Origin: Iamia sp038233075
GTDB taxonomy: Bacteria > Actinomycetota > Acidimicrobiia > Acidimicrobiales > Iamiaceae
Assembly (NCBI GenBank): GCA_038233075.1
Contig: JBBSMQ010000007.1
Location: forward strand, 1-64,000
Direction: 5' to 3'
DNA length: 64,000 nt
Notes under the pieces: model-generated
Told to the model about the DNA's origin: nothing
Seen by the model: the letters and a program-made list of their open reading frames with translations, nothing else
Database searches by the model: none
Program-made: the position numbers and the translations under genes
Part shown: positions 1 through 8,710 of the stretch, piece after piece
How positions within the stretch are numbered: the stretch's first letter is position 1
Layout: each line of letters opens with the position of its first letter

Positions 1-1
1 C

Positions 2-1528
2 CCGCCCGAGCCGAGCATGCGGATCGTGTCGGACATCATCGCCTACACGTCCGAGCACATGCCCCGGTACAACTCCATCTCGATCTCCGGCTACCACATG
101 CAGGAGGCGGGGGCGACGGCCGACCAGGAGCTGGCGTTCACCATCGCCGACGGCTTGGAGTACGTGCGCTACGCCCTCGACCGGGGCCTCGACGTGGACC
201 GCTTCGCCGGTCGCCTCAGCTTCTTCTTCGCCATCGGCATGGACTTCTTCATGGAGGTGGCCAAGCTGCGGGCCGCCCGCCTGCTCTGGCACGAGGTCAT
301 GAGCCAATTCGAGCCCAAGAGCGAGAAGTCGCTCATGCTGCGGACCCACTGCCAGACCTCCGGGGTCTCCCTCACCGCCCTCGACCCCTACAACAACGTG
401 ATCCGCACCACCGTCGAGGCCCTGGCCGCGGTCATGGGCGGCACCCAGAGCCTCCACACCAACGCGTTCGACGAGGCGCTGGGCCTGCCCACCGACTTCA
501 GCGCCCGCATCGCCCGCAACACCCAGCTGGTGCTCCAGGAGGAGACCGGGGTCCCCGAGGTGGTCGACCCCCTCGGCGGCTCGTACTACGTCGAGGCCCT
601 CACCCGCGACCTGGCCGACCGGGCCCGCGAGCTGATCGACGAGGTGGAGGAGCTGGGCGGCATGACCAAGGCCGTCGAGTCGGGCATGCCCAAGCTGCGC
701 ATCGAGGAGTCCGCGGCCCGCCGCCAAGCCCGCATCGACCGGGGCGAGGAGGTCGTCGTCGGGGTCAACAAGTACACCGTCGAGGACCCGGAGGTGGTCG
801 ACGTGCTCGACATCGACAACGCCTCGGTGCTGGCCCAGCAGGTGGCCAAGCTGGAGAAGGTGCGGGCGTCGCGCCACCAGGCCGCCTGCGACGCCGCCCT
901 CGATGCCCTGCGCGAGGGGGCGAAGGGCGACGGGAACCTCCTCCACCTGTGCATCGACGCGGCCCGGGCCCGGGCCACCGTCGGCGAGATGAGCGATGCC
1001 ATGGAGGATGTCTTCGGCCGCCACCGGGCCGAGGTCCGCACCCTCGAAGGCGTGTACGGCAAGGGCTACGAGGGCGACGCCGGCTTCGAGGAGATCCAGT
1101 CCGACGTGGCCGACTTCGCCGAGGCCGAGGGACGGCGGCCCCGGATGCTGGTGGTGAAGATGGGCCAGGACGGTCACGACCGGGGCGCCAAGGTCATCGC
1201 CACCGCCTTCGCCGACCTGGGCTTCGACGTCGATGTCGGGCCCCTGTTCCAGACCCCGGCCGAGGCCGCCTGCGACGCAGTGGAGAACGACGTCCACATC
1301 GTCGGGGTGTCCTCGCAGGCCGCCGGGCACCGGACCCTGGTGCCCAAGCTGATCGACGAGCTGCGCCAGGCGGGCGCCGAGGATGTCCTCGTCGTCTGCG
1401 GTGGGGTCATCCCCCCCGGCGATCACCAGCTCCTCGCCGACGCCGGCGTGGCCGCCACCTTCGGACCCGGCACCAACATCCCCGACGCCGCGGCCCAGGT
1501 CCTCGACCTCCTCCGCGCCCGGACCTGA
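2..1528 (+). CDS. mutB: Methylmalonyl-CoA mutase, C-terminal part (5' end outside window)
   Basis: The reading frame is open from base 2 and begins inside the family motif PPEPSM, so the upstream third of the gene lies outside the window. The visible 508 residues hold the end of the TIM-barrel substrate domain (SGYHMQEAG with the active-site Tyr-His pair, then QSLHTN and ARIARNTQ) and the C-terminal cobalamin-binding domain with the DGHDRG base-off motif near nt 1169-1186. The enzyme isomerises methylmalonyl-CoA and succinyl-CoA with adenosylcobalamin in the cytoplasm. meaB lies about 1.1 kb downstream, which supports this assignment over ethylmalonyl- or isobutyryl-CoA mutases, although those are close relatives and the specificity residues are mostly off-window. 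Confidence 0.93.
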   Translation, partial: PPEPSMRIVSDIIAYTSEHMPRYNSISISGYHMQEAGATADQELAFTIADGLEYVRYALDRGLDVDRFAGRLSFFFAIGMDFFMEVAKLRAARLLWHEVMSQFEPKSEKSLMLRTHCQTSGVSLTALDPYNNVIRTTVEALAAVMGGTQSLHTNAFDEALGLPTDFSARIARNTQLVLQEETGVPEVVDPLGGSYYVEALTRDLADRARELIDEVEELGGMTKAVESGMPKLRIEESAARRQARIDRGEEVVVGVNKYTVEDPEVVDVLDIDNASVLAQQVAKLEKVRASRHQAACDAALDALREGAKGDGNLLHLCIDAARARATVGEMSDAMEDVFGRHRAEVRTLEGVYGKGYEGDAGFEEIQSDVADFAEAEGRRPRMLVVKMGQDGHDRGAKVIATAFADLGFDVDVGPLFQTPAEAACDAVENDVHIVGVSSQAAGHRTLVPKLIDELRQAGAEDVLVVCGGVIPPGDHQLLADAGVAATFGPGTNIPDAAAQVLDLLRART

Positions 1529-1551
1529 ACCCCGCGGCGCCATCGCCCGAC

Positions 1552-1601
1552 CTTCTCGCGACGGAATCGACACGCATGGGTGTCGGATCCGTCGCGAGAA
1601 G
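1552..1601 (+). terminator. Long hairpin after the mutase gene
   Basis: A perfect 14-bp inverted repeat (1552-1565 with 1588-1601) encloses a second 6-bp stem (1568-1573 with 1580-1585) and a 6-nt loop. It starts 23 nt after the mutase stop codon. There is no T-tract, so it could be an actinobacterial-type terminator or a processing or stability structure. It lies just before the Uma2 gene. Confidence 0.45.
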
Positions 1602-1646
1602 CTGAATGGGGTTCCGGCCCACGACCTGTCCCACCCCCTGGGTACC

Positions 1647-2228
1647 GTGGAGGTCGTGGAGCTCGCGCTGCCTCCCGAGTGGGACATCACGTTCCCCGAC
1701 GACCGGCCCCTGACCGTCGACGACTACCTGCGGCTGCCCGAAGGACCCCCCAACTTCGAGCTGATCGATGGAGCCATCGTCGTGAACCCCGTCCCGATCC
1801 CGATGCACGCACGCATCGCGAACAACCTGGCGTTCGTGCTCACGACCGCGTGCCCGCCCGACATGGAGGTGTTCGGCTCCCCCGTCGACTGGGTGGCCGA
1901 CGACCACAACCTCTTGGAGCCCGACATCTCCGTCTGCGTACGCGAGGACGTGGGCGACAAGCGCCTCTACCTGCCCCCGGTGCTCTGCGTCGAGATCCTG
2001 TCGCCATCCACCCGCCGACGGGACGTGCACGTCAAGCTCGGCATCTACGAGCGGGGCGGCGTCGCCGCCTACTGGATGGTCGATCCGAACGGGCCCCGCC
2101 TGCGCGTCCACCAGCTCGACGCCGACACCGGGTCCTACGTCGAACGTGCCGACCTCACCGGCGCCGCCACCTTCGAGGCCACCATCCCCTTCGCGGTCAC
2201 CGTCGACCTCGCCGCCCTCATCCGCTGA
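1647..2228 (+). CDS. Uma2 family (DUF820) PD-(D/E)XK nuclease-like protein
   Basis: A 193-residue protein with the Uma2 pattern: FELIDG near the N-terminus, PDISV, VEILSPSTRRRD followed by a K in VKLGIYERGGV, and YWMVDP. This is the PD-(D/E)XK-like core of the family, whose cellular role is not established. GTG 1647 was chosen because the protein then begins close to the conserved domain; GTG 1656 is an alternative, and the open frame extends upstream through non-conserved sequence. A decayed second Uma2 copy follows immediately, so this was probably a tandem pair. Uma2 genes are typically numerous and mobile in filamentous and GC-rich bacteria. Confidence 0.75.
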   Translation: MEVVELALPPEWDITFPDDRPLTVDDYLRLPEGPPNFELIDGAIVVNPVPIPMHARIANNLAFVLTTACPPDMEVFGSPVDWVADDHNLLEPDISVCVREDVGDKRLYLPPVLCVEILSPSTRRRDVHVKLGIYERGGVAAYWMVDPNGPRLRVHQLDADTGSYVERADLTGAATFEATIPFAVTVDLAALIR

Positions 2229-2261
2229 CCTCGGCCCAGGCCCGGAGGTAGTCTGAACCCG

Positions 2262-2549
2262 ACGAGCACCGTTGTTGTCGGCGAACGACCGCCCGAGGTC
2301 GAGGCCTGGCTCCAGCGGCGGCACGAACGGGGTCAGGATCTGTTCGACGAGGTGTGGGAGGGCTCCTACCACGTGGCACCGGCACCCCACCGCCGCCATG
2401 GCGACATCGACGATCAGGTTGCCTTCCTCCTCCGGCCCTCGGCGCTGGCGGCCGGCCTGCACCCGAGTGGGCCGTACAACGTCGGGGACCAGGACGACTC
2501 GGCGATGGAGCTGGAAGGAGACGTCGTCGGCCCCGAAGAGGAGCCGTGA
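2262..2549 (+). pseudogene. Decayed second Uma2-family gene
   Basis: The frame from 2262 reads TSTVVVGERPPEVEAW, then QDLFDEVWEGSYHVAPAPH and GPYNVG, which is the characteristic N-terminal half of another Uma2 subgroup. The expected start position is ACG (2262-2264) and no ATG/GTG/TTG precedes the conserved block. After about 80 codons the similarity ends and a stop follows at 2549, before the catalytic PD and E-x-K part. Both lesions indicate a pseudogene. A GTG at 2352 would give only a 65-residue fragment beginning inside the conserved domain. The rest of the 2229-2632 gap shows no other gene. Confidence 0.55.
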
Positions 2550-2632
2550 TGACCGCATACCTCGGAAAGTAGTGAGGCCACCACAACAGGCGGACGCGGG
2601 ACCCGAGCCGTCGCGGTGCCTAGCCTCTCCGG

Positions 2633-3619
2633 GTGCCCGTCGATGCCCCTGTCCCCGACCTGGCGGCGGGGATCGTCGACGGTGACCGCCGGGCCCTGGC
2701 CCGGGGGATCACCCTGGTCGAGTCGACCCGCGCCGACCACCGGGACCGGGCGGCGCGCCTGGTCGAGTCCCTGCTCGATCGCACCGGGGGGGCGGTGCGC
2801 CTCGGCATCAGCGGCCCGCCCGGCGTCGGCAAGTCCACCTTCATCGAGGCCCTCGGGACCCACCTCACGGCGCGGTGCCATCGGGTGGCCGTGCTCGCCG
2901 TCGACCCCACCAGCTCCCGCTCCGGTGGCTCCATCCTCGGGGACAAGACCCGCATGGAGGACCTGGCCCGAGATCCCGCCGCCTTCGTGCGGCCGTCGCC
3001 GTCGGGCGGCGAGCTCGGGGGGGTGGCCCGTCGCACCCGCGAGGCGCTGCTGCTGTGCGAGGCCGCCGGCTTCGACGTGGTGGTGGTGGAGACCGTCGGC
3101 GTGGGCCAGAGCGAGGTGGCGGTGGCCGACCTCACCGACCTGTTCGTCCTGCTCGCCTCCCCCACTGGTGGCGACGATCTCCAGGGGATCAAGCGGGGGA
3201 TCATGGAGCTGGCCGATGTGGTGGTGGTAACCAAGGCCGACGGCGACCTGGCCCCGGCCGCGGCCCACGCCGCGGTCGACATCCGCCGGGCCCTGCACCT
3301 GCTGCGACCCCGCCACGCCGAGGTCACGCCGCAGGCCCTGGAGGCCTCGGCTGTCCACGGGACCGGGGTGGAGGAGGTGTGGGCGGCGGTGACCCACGCC
3401 CATGGTGCGATGCGGGCCTCCGGTGCCCTCGACCGCCTGCGGGCGGATCAGGCTCGGGCCTGGCTGTGGTCGGAGCTGCGCGGGGCACTGGAGCTGCGCC
3501 TGCGCACCGACGCCGCCGTCGCCGAGGCCCTGCCCGGCGTCGAGGCCCGGGTGGGCGAGGGGTCCCTCTCCCCCGCGGCCGGCGCCGCATGCCTCCTCGA
3601 CCTCCTCGGCTCGTCGTGA
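2633..3619 (+). CDS. meaB: Methylmalonyl-CoA mutase-associated GTPase MeaB (ArgK/G3E family)
   Basis: 328 residues, the usual length for MeaB. Residues 61-69 form the P-loop GPPGVGKST. The conserved VDPTSS...GGSILGDKTRM block and VVVETVGVGQSE follow, and VVTKAD provides the guanine-specificity region. MeaB loads and protects adenosylcobalamin in methylmalonyl-CoA mutase, matching the mutase gene just upstream. GTG 2633 is the first in-frame start that leaves a normal N-terminus. The stop overlaps the GTG start of the next membrane-protein gene (GTGA), so translation may be coupled even though that gene looks functionally unrelated. Confidence 0.93.
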   Translation: MPVDAPVPDLAAGIVDGDRRALARGITLVESTRADHRDRAARLVESLLDRTGGAVRLGISGPPGVGKSTFIEALGTHLTARCHRVAVLAVDPTSSRSGGSILGDKTRMEDLARDPAAFVRPSPSGGELGGVARRTREALLLCEAAGFDVVVVETVGVGQSEVAVADLTDLFVLLASPTGGDDLQGIKRGIMELADVVVVTKADGDLAPAAAHAAVDIRRALHLLRPRHAEVTPQALEASAVHGTGVEEVWAAVTHAHGAMRASGALDRLRADQARAWLWSELRGALELRLRTDAAVAEALPGVEARVGEGSLSPAAGAACLLDLLGSS

Positions 3620-5361
3620 CCGCCTCCCCCACCGTCCCGGCGCCCGAGGCCCCTGCATCTCCCGCGTCCGCTCCCGACCGGCGCCGGGCCCCGGCGGGTC
3701 GCACGGATGGTCGGGTACCGGCCGCGGTGTGGGCCCTCTGCGCCCTGTTCGGGGTGTTGCTCGCCACCTCCTCGGTTGCCGCCCCGCTGGTCCTCGCCCC
3801 CGACGAGTTCGTCCACGCCGACCTGGCCCTCCGCCTGGCCGACGACCCCCACTACCCCGAGTATGACGGCCGCCGGGTCGCGGTGGCGATCAAGCGGGTG
3901 GCCGTCCCCTACTTCGGCGACGACGCCCGCGACCCCGACAAGCCCGCCGCCGAGGCATCCCCGCGGGGCGACCGCCTGAACATCAACGCCCTGGGAGGCT
4001 CGATCGACGATGTCGACGGGGGGTTCAACCAGCAGCCGCAGCACCCGCCGCTCTACTACCAGTCCATGGCCCTGTTCGTCCGGGCCGAGCGTACGGTCCT
4101 GCCGGGGACCGACCCGCCGGCGCTGGTCACCGAGGTCGCCCTCCTCCGCCTGGTCAACGCCGCCCTGGTGGTGCTGCTGCCGCTGGCGGCGTGGGCCACC
4201 GCCCACCGCCTCGGAGCCGACCGGCGCACCGCCGTCACCGCCGCCGCGCTGGTGCTGCTTGTGCCCCAGCTCACCCACATCGGCTCCGCCATCAACAACG
4301 ACAACCTCCTCACCGCCCTGGCCTCGGTCCTCGCCGTCCTGCTGGCCGGTGTGGTCCGGGGTGACCGCAGGGCCCGGACGGCGGCCCTGGTGGCGGTGGT
4401 GACCGGCCTGGCCCTGCTGACCAAGGCCTTCGCCGTCCTGCTCGTGCCCTGGATCGCGGTGGCCTACCTGGTGGCCGCCCACCGACGAGCTCGGGCCCGG
4501 GTCCCGTCGGCGGCCGACGCCCGGGCCGGGACGACGACCACCGGGCGCGCCGCAGACGAGCCGACATGGGTGGGCTTCGACCGGCGCACCGTCGTGGTCG
4601 GCGCCGCCGCCGGGCTGGGCGCCGTCCTCGTCAGCAGCTGGTGGTGGATCGGCAACCGGGTGCGGACCGGCTCCTTCGCGCCGTCGCTGGAGGGACAGCT
4701 GGTGCCCACCCAGTCCGGCTTCACGCCCGACCCCGGCTTCTTCGCCCGCCGGTTCGGGGCGTTCTTCACCGAACGCTTCTGGGGCTGGTTCGGCCTCTAC
4801 TCGGCCCGCATGCCCCTCTGGGTGATCGGGCTGGCCACCGCCGCGCTGGTCGCGGTGGCCGTCGTCGGGCTGGTGCGCCCGGCCCGTGGTCTGCGCCGGG
4901 CCGACCTGGTCGTGGGGCTGGTCCCGGTGGCCTGCCTCGGGGGGTTCGTGGCCCAGCACGCCTGGAGCCTCTACGCCCGCAGCGGGCAGACCCCCTTCAT
5001 CCAGGGCCGGTACCTCTTCGCCGTGGTGGTGCCCCTGGTGGTGGTGGCCGCGGCCGGGCTGGTCCGCCTGACGGGCCGGGCGGCGGTCGTGGTGGCGGTG
5101 GCGGTCGGCCTCGCTCTGCACGCGGTCGGCTTCGCCACCATGCTGGACGGGTTCTGGGGGGCACCAGGCGAGGGTGTCCGAGGGGAGCTGGAGGCCCTGG
5201 TGGCCTGGAGCGCGTGGCCCGGCCGAGCCCTGGCCGTGGGGGCCGTGCTCGCCGGCCTGGTCGCCATCGCCGCGCTGGTGGTGGTGGGGCGTGAGCTCCG
5301 CCACCCTGGTCTGGTCGACCTCCGCCGGGAGGGTTCCCGGCGGGCACAAGGCGACCAGTAG
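3616..5361 (+). CDS. DUF2142-type polytopic membrane protein (GT-C-like)
   Basis: 581 residues. GTG 3616 overlaps the meaB stop; the open frame upstream is only antisense-free shadow of meaB. A first membrane segment (near residues 38-58) is followed by LVLAPDEFVHADLA, an acidic extracytoplasmic motif typical of GT-C glycosyltransferases and DUF2142, then QPQHPPLYY and about ten further hydrophobic segments. DUF2142 proteins usually lie in cell-surface polysaccharide or teichoic-acid clusters. Here it precedes a GT2 and a methyltransferase, which supports a role in transferring sugar from a polyprenyl-phosphate donor. Substrate unknown. Confidence 0.8.
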   Translation: MTASPTVPAPEAPASPASAPDRRRAPAGRTDGRVPAAVWALCALFGVLLATSSVAAPLVLAPDEFVHADLALRLADDPHYPEYDGRRVAVAIKRVAVPYFGDDARDPDKPAAEASPRGDRLNINALGGSIDDVDGGFNQQPQHPPLYYQSMALFVRAERTVLPGTDPPALVTEVALLRLVNAALVVLLPLAAWATAHRLGADRRTAVTAAALVLLVPQLTHIGSAINNDNLLTALASVLAVLLAGVVRGDRRARTAALVAVVTGLALLTKAFAVLLVPWIAVAYLVAAHRRARARVPSAADARAGTTTTGRAADEPTWVGFDRRTVVVGAAAGLGAVLVSSWWWIGNRVRTGSFAPSLEGQLVPTQSGFTPDPGFFARRFGAFFTERFWGWFGLYSARMPLWVIGLATAALVAVAVVGLVRPARGLRRADLVVGLVPVACLGGFVAQHAWSLYARSGQTPFIQGRYLFAVVVPLVVVAAAGLVRLTGRAAVVVAVAVGLALHAVGFATMLDGFWGAPGEGVRGELEALVAWSAWPGRALAVGAVLAGLVAIAALVVVGRELRHPGLVDLRREGSRRAQGDQ

Positions 5362-5372
5362 CCTCGGGCTCC

Positions 5373-6416
5373 GTGGACGAGCCGCCTGCCATCGTCGCGA
5401 CCGAGGAGGACCTCGACCTCCCCGCTAGTGCCGACGAGGTCGACGTGAGCATCGTGCTGCCCATCTACAACGAGAAGGGGCACCTCCGCCAGGAGATCGA
5501 CCGCATCCGGGCCGCCATGGACGCCTCGGAGCACTCCTACGAGATCATCGTCATCGACGACGGGTCCAACGACGGCTCCGGGGACGCCCTGCGCGAGGTC
5601 GAGGGCATCTGCCTCATCCAGTTCCTCACGAACCGGGGCTCGGGGTCAGCCCGCAAGTACGGCACGCGCGCGGCACGGGGGCGCATCGTCGTGTGGACCG
5701 ATGTGGACATGACCTATCCCAACGACCTCATCCCCGAGCTGGTGGCCGAGCTCGAGGGCTACGACCAGGTCGTGGGGGCCCGCACCTCCGAGGAGGGCAC
5801 CCACAAGGCGTTCCGGGTCCCGGCCAAGGCCTTCATCCGGCGGCTGGCCTCGTACCTGGTGCAGACCCCGATCCCCGACCTGAACTCGGGCATGCGGGCC
5901 TTCCGACGAGATGTGGCCCTGCAGTACGTCGGCCAGCTCCCGCCCGGGTTCAGCTGCGTCACCACCATCACCCTTACCTTCCTGGCCCACGGCTACACCG
6001 TGAAGTACTGGCCCATCACCTACTCGGAGCGGGCCGGCACCTCGAAGTTCCACTGGGCCTCGGACACCCGGCGCTACCTGCTGCAGGTCATCCGGATGAC
6101 GCTCTCGTTCGACCCGTTCCGGGTGTTCCTCCCCATCGGCTTCCTCTTCACCCTCATCGGGCTGGCCAAGCTCGTCTACGACGTGACCACCAACGACTTC
6201 CGGGTCGCCATCAACACACTCCTCATCCTCGTGGTTGCCTTCCAGGTGTTCGTGATCGGCATGCTGGCCGACCTCATCGGCCGGTCCACCCGGGCCACCC
6301 ACGAGGTCCAGCCCGCTGCCGGCTTCACCCGCGACGTCGCCCCCACCTACCCCATCGGCCACCCGACCCGACGGACCGAGCCGGTGGCCCGCTCGGCCGA
6401 GGAGGCCGTCCGGTGA
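5373..6416 (+). CDS. Family 2 glycosyltransferase, dolichol-phosphate-mannose-synthase/GtrB type
   Basis: 347 residues. The GT-A domain shows VSIVLPIYNE (about 25-34), IDDGSNDGS and the metal-binding DVD (110-112), then the acceptor region PDLNSGMRAF. Two C-terminal transmembrane segments (near 255-275 and 285-310) anchor it, as in GtrB/DPM enzymes that load a sugar on polyprenyl phosphate at the inner membrane face. The product could feed the preceding GT-C-like protein. GTG 5373 lies 11 nt after the previous stop without a clear ribosome binding site. The TGA overlaps the GTG of the next gene. Confidence 0.88.
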   Translation: MDEPPAIVATEEDLDLPASADEVDVSIVLPIYNEKGHLRQEIDRIRAAMDASEHSYEIIVIDDGSNDGSGDALREVEGICLIQFLTNRGSGSARKYGTRAARGRIVVWTDVDMTYPNDLIPELVAELEGYDQVVGARTSEEGTHKAFRVPAKAFIRRLASYLVQTPIPDLNSGMRAFRRDVALQYVGQLPPGFSCVTTITLTFLAHGYTVKYWPITYSERAGTSKFHWASDTRRYLLQVIRMTLSFDPFRVFLPIGFLFTLIGLAKLVYDVTTNDFRVAINTLLILVVAFQVFVIGMLADLIGRSTRATHEVQPAAGFTRDVAPTYPIGHPTRRTEPVARSAEEAVR

Positions 6417-7048
6417 CGGGACCGACGACGGTCACGCCGGTCGACGACGAGGTCCGCACCGGCAACACCTACGACAAGTACGCCAGCCAGAACCCGGTCG
6501 AGCGACGGCTCATGGACGGCTTCTTCGCCGCCCTCGATGCATCCCTGCCCGCGGCGGCGCCGACCGCCGTGCTCGAGGTCGGGGTGGGCGAGGGCGAGGT
6601 GGCCGAGCGGCTGCGGGCGCGGTGGCCCGAGGTGCCCATCGCCGGCATCGACCTCCCCGACCAGGAGCTAGCCGCCCACTGGATCGGCCGGGCCCACGCC
6701 GGCGCCTTCGCCGACATCGGCCGCCTGCCCTTCCCCGACGACACCTTCGACCTCGTCCTCGCCATCGAGGTGCTCGAGCACGTGCCCGACCCCATCGGCG
6801 CCCTCACCGAGCTCGACCGGGTGTGTCGGCGCGACCTGGTGCTGTCGGTGCCGCGCGAGCGCATCTGGTCGGTGGCCAACCTGGCCCGGGGCAAGTACCT
6901 GAAGGACCTGGGCAACACGCCGGGTCACATCAACCACTGGTCCAAGCGTGGCTTCGCCGAGATGGTGGGCTCGTCGTTCACCGTTCGCCAGGTCCGGTCC
7001 CCGTTCCCGTGGACGATGGTGGCCGCCTCGGTGCGCACCCCGGCCTGA
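6413..7048 (+). CDS. Class I SAM-dependent methyltransferase
   Basis: 211 residues. GTG 6413 overlaps the glycosyltransferase stop (GTGA). SAM motif I is LEVGVGEGE near residue 44, the acidic motif II is GIDL, and LVLAIEVLEHVPDP is the usual Methyltransf_11 post-motif. The N-terminal NTYDKYASQNP is typical of methyltransferases encoded beside polyprenyl-sugar glycosyltransferases. It probably modifies a sugar or lipid-linked intermediate made by its two upstream partners, but the substrate cannot be read from sequence. Confidence 0.85.
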   Translation: MTGPTTVTPVDDEVRTGNTYDKYASQNPVERRLMDGFFAALDASLPAAAPTAVLEVGVGEGEVAERLRARWPEVPIAGIDLPDQELAAHWIGRAHAGAFADIGRLPFPDDTFDLVLAIEVLEHVPDPIGALTELDRVCRRDLVLSVPRERIWSVANLARGKYLKDLGNTPGHINHWSKRGFAEMVGSSFTVRQVRSPFPWTMVAASVRTPA

Positions 7049-7128
7049 CCGACCGACGCGACCCGACGGCGCGTCGTGTCGCGCCGCTCGGCGCGGACCC
7101 GACGCTCGTCGGCGAGGAGAAGACCTCC

Positions 7129-8229
7129 TCAGGCGAAGGCACCGTCAAGGGGGACCCCGGCGGTGTCGACGTTCGGGTTGCTGGCGCTGCCGCTCGGGTA
7201 GCGGCGCTCGCCCGTCCCCGTGTCGTCCCGACGCACGTCGCGCTCGTCGTCGTCCTGGTCGTTCGACAGGGCCCAGGCGCAGAACGCGAGCAGCACCGAA
7301 CCGGCGTAGGCGACCGGCGCTGCCGGCCCGGCCAGCGGCGCGGCGGCGCTGAGACCACTGGCCACGGCGGAGAGCACGTTCAGGGTGTCGGGGTCATCGA
7401 TGGCATCGACCAGGTCGCCGATGAAGCCGACGACGGCCACGGGTCCGAGCCGGGGGGCCGGTCCACGGCCGCCGGCGGCCCGGAGGGCCCGGGCGGCACG
7501 GACGACTCCCATCACCACGTCCCCTCCCAGGCCGGCCTGGCGGCCGGCCTCTTCCACCCGGACGATCAGCTCGTCGTCGACCTCGACGCCGAAGCCCTCC
7601 AACGCGTCCCACCAGCGCGACCGGGCCGCAGCCCCGGTGCTCGGGCGCTCCACCCGGGCGAGGAGGTCCCCGACGGTGCGGTGCGCGGCGTCCACGTCGT
7701 CGGGCACGGCGCGGGAGCCCGCAGTCGTCGCACTGCGCTCGACGGCCAGCGGCAGCATGACCAGGGCCTGCGGACCGATGCGCAGCGCCAGGCGGGAGAC
7801 GAAGGCCGGGTCGTGGAGACCGCGCTGGACCTGGGCGAGGACTGATCGCAGCGCCACCCAGTCAGGCGGCGCGTCGTGCAGCACGGCGAGGAGGCGCGGG
7901 CCGAGATCGTCGGCGCGGGCCTCGACGACCGCTCGTGCCGCCGGCGCCCACGCTGGCAGGGGGAGGGTGGCGGGGAGGCCCTCGACGATCTGGCGCCGCC
8001 GAACGACGCCGGCGGCCTGGACCGCGCACCACTCCCCCAGGCGACGAAGCTCTCCTACCTCGCCGGGCACCGCGACGGCCGTGCCCGCCAGGTGATCCTC
8101 CACGTCTGCGGCACCCCGGGCACAACCTGCGGCGAGCCCGTCCAGGTAGCGCTCCAGGCCCACCAGGCGCACGGGATCCAGGGAGACCACGCCCGCCGCG
8201 GCGTCAGACTCAGACTCAGCCTCAGCCAT
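7129..8229 (-). CDS. Large partner protein of a WXG100-like gene (possible type VII-associated protein)
   Basis: 366 residues from ATG 8229, which overlaps the stop of the upstream WXG-like gene by 8 nt (ATGGCTGA); the longer open frame would run back through that gene. No conserved enzyme motif was recognised. The middle is Ala/Arg-rich and probably helical, followed by a Gly/Ala-rich hydrophobic stretch (residues about 265-325) that could insert in or associate with a membrane, and a charged disordered tail. The tight coupling to a WXG100-like gene suggests an ESX/type VII substrate, chaperone or cargo protein. No EccC-type ATPase is present in this window, so the link is by context only. 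Confidence 0.6.
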   Translation of the reverse strand: MAEAESESDAAAGVVSLDPVRLVGLERYLDGLAAGCARGAADVEDHLAGTAVAVPGEVGELRRLGEWCAVQAAGVVRRRQIVEGLPATLPLPAWAPAARAVVEARADDLGPRLLAVLHDAPPDWVALRSVLAQVQRGLHDPAFVSRLALRIGPQALVMLPLAVERSATTAGSRAVPDDVDAAHRTVGDLLARVERPSTGAAARSRWWDALEGFGVEVDDELIVRVEEAGRQAGLGGDVVMGVVRAARALRAAGGRGPAPRLGPVAVVGFIGDLVDAIDDPDTLNVLSAVASGLSAAAPLAGPAAPVAYAGSVLLAFCAWALSNDQDDDERDVRRDDTGTGERRYPSGSASNPNVDTAGVPLDGAFA

Positions 8230-8608
8230 GGTCTCGACCCGTTGGCTCGGTGATCGCCGCCCCGATGTCGAGGCTCGGCGGCCGACGGCGGCGAGCGTCC
8301 GGGGCCGGTCCGTCCTGGCGCCAGAACCCGAGCCGCTCACGGCGCGCCGCGTCCGCCTCGGCCGCGGCCCGTTGGACGGCACCGGCCCGGGTCTCCAGGT
8401 CGTCGGCGAGCCGGCGGAGCCCGGCCGTCACTCGGGTCCCGCGCCCTTCGACGTCGGCCGCGGCCCGCCGGTAGGAGGTGGCCGCGGGCCCCTCCCAGGT
8501 CTGGTGGTCGCCCTTCTCGGCCAGGGGACCCAGGTCGAGGTCCAGCCGGCGGGCGGTGGTGCGGAGCCCGTCGGCGGCGGCGCGCAGACGGGCAGGGTTC
8601 GGGGCCAT
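8222..8608 (-). CDS. WXG100/ESAT-6-like small helical protein
   Basis: 128 residues from ATG 8608, preceded on the minus strand by a GAGGAGG ribosome binding site. An upstream in-frame start at 8683 adds only non-conserved residues. Two predicted helices are separated by W38-E-G40, the WXG turn, followed by Tyr and Arg/Ala-rich helix 2, as in WXG100 proteins that form helical hairpin dimers and are exported by type VII systems. The C-terminal extension (about 90-128) is basic and probably disordered, longer than in classic 100-residue members. It overlaps the start of the next gene by 8 nt. Confidence 0.65.
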   Translation of the reverse strand: MAPNPARLRAAADGLRTTARRLDLDLGPLAEKGDHQTWEGPAATSYRRAAADVEGRGTRVTAGLRRLADDLETRAGAVQRAAAEADAARRERLGFWRQDGPAPDARRRRPPSLDIGAAITEPTGRDHG

Positions 8609-8710
8609 GGGCCCTCCTCGGGAGCGATGGAGATCTCTCGGGGAAGAGCCGCCGGGGTCTTGCCCCGCCGACCTCTGCCCCAAACCTGACCTGTCCGGAC
8701 GGGGTGAGCG

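Noticed and set aside
3448..5349. 633-codon minus-strand frame opposite the DUF2142 gene
   Set aside because: His/Gly/Gln-rich composition without motifs; explained by the intact membrane protein on the plus strand.
5693..6412. Upstream extension of the 6413 methyltransferase
   Set aside because: It is Arg/His/Pro-rich and overlaps the GT2 gene in another frame; GTG 6413 overlapping the GT2 stop is the natural start.
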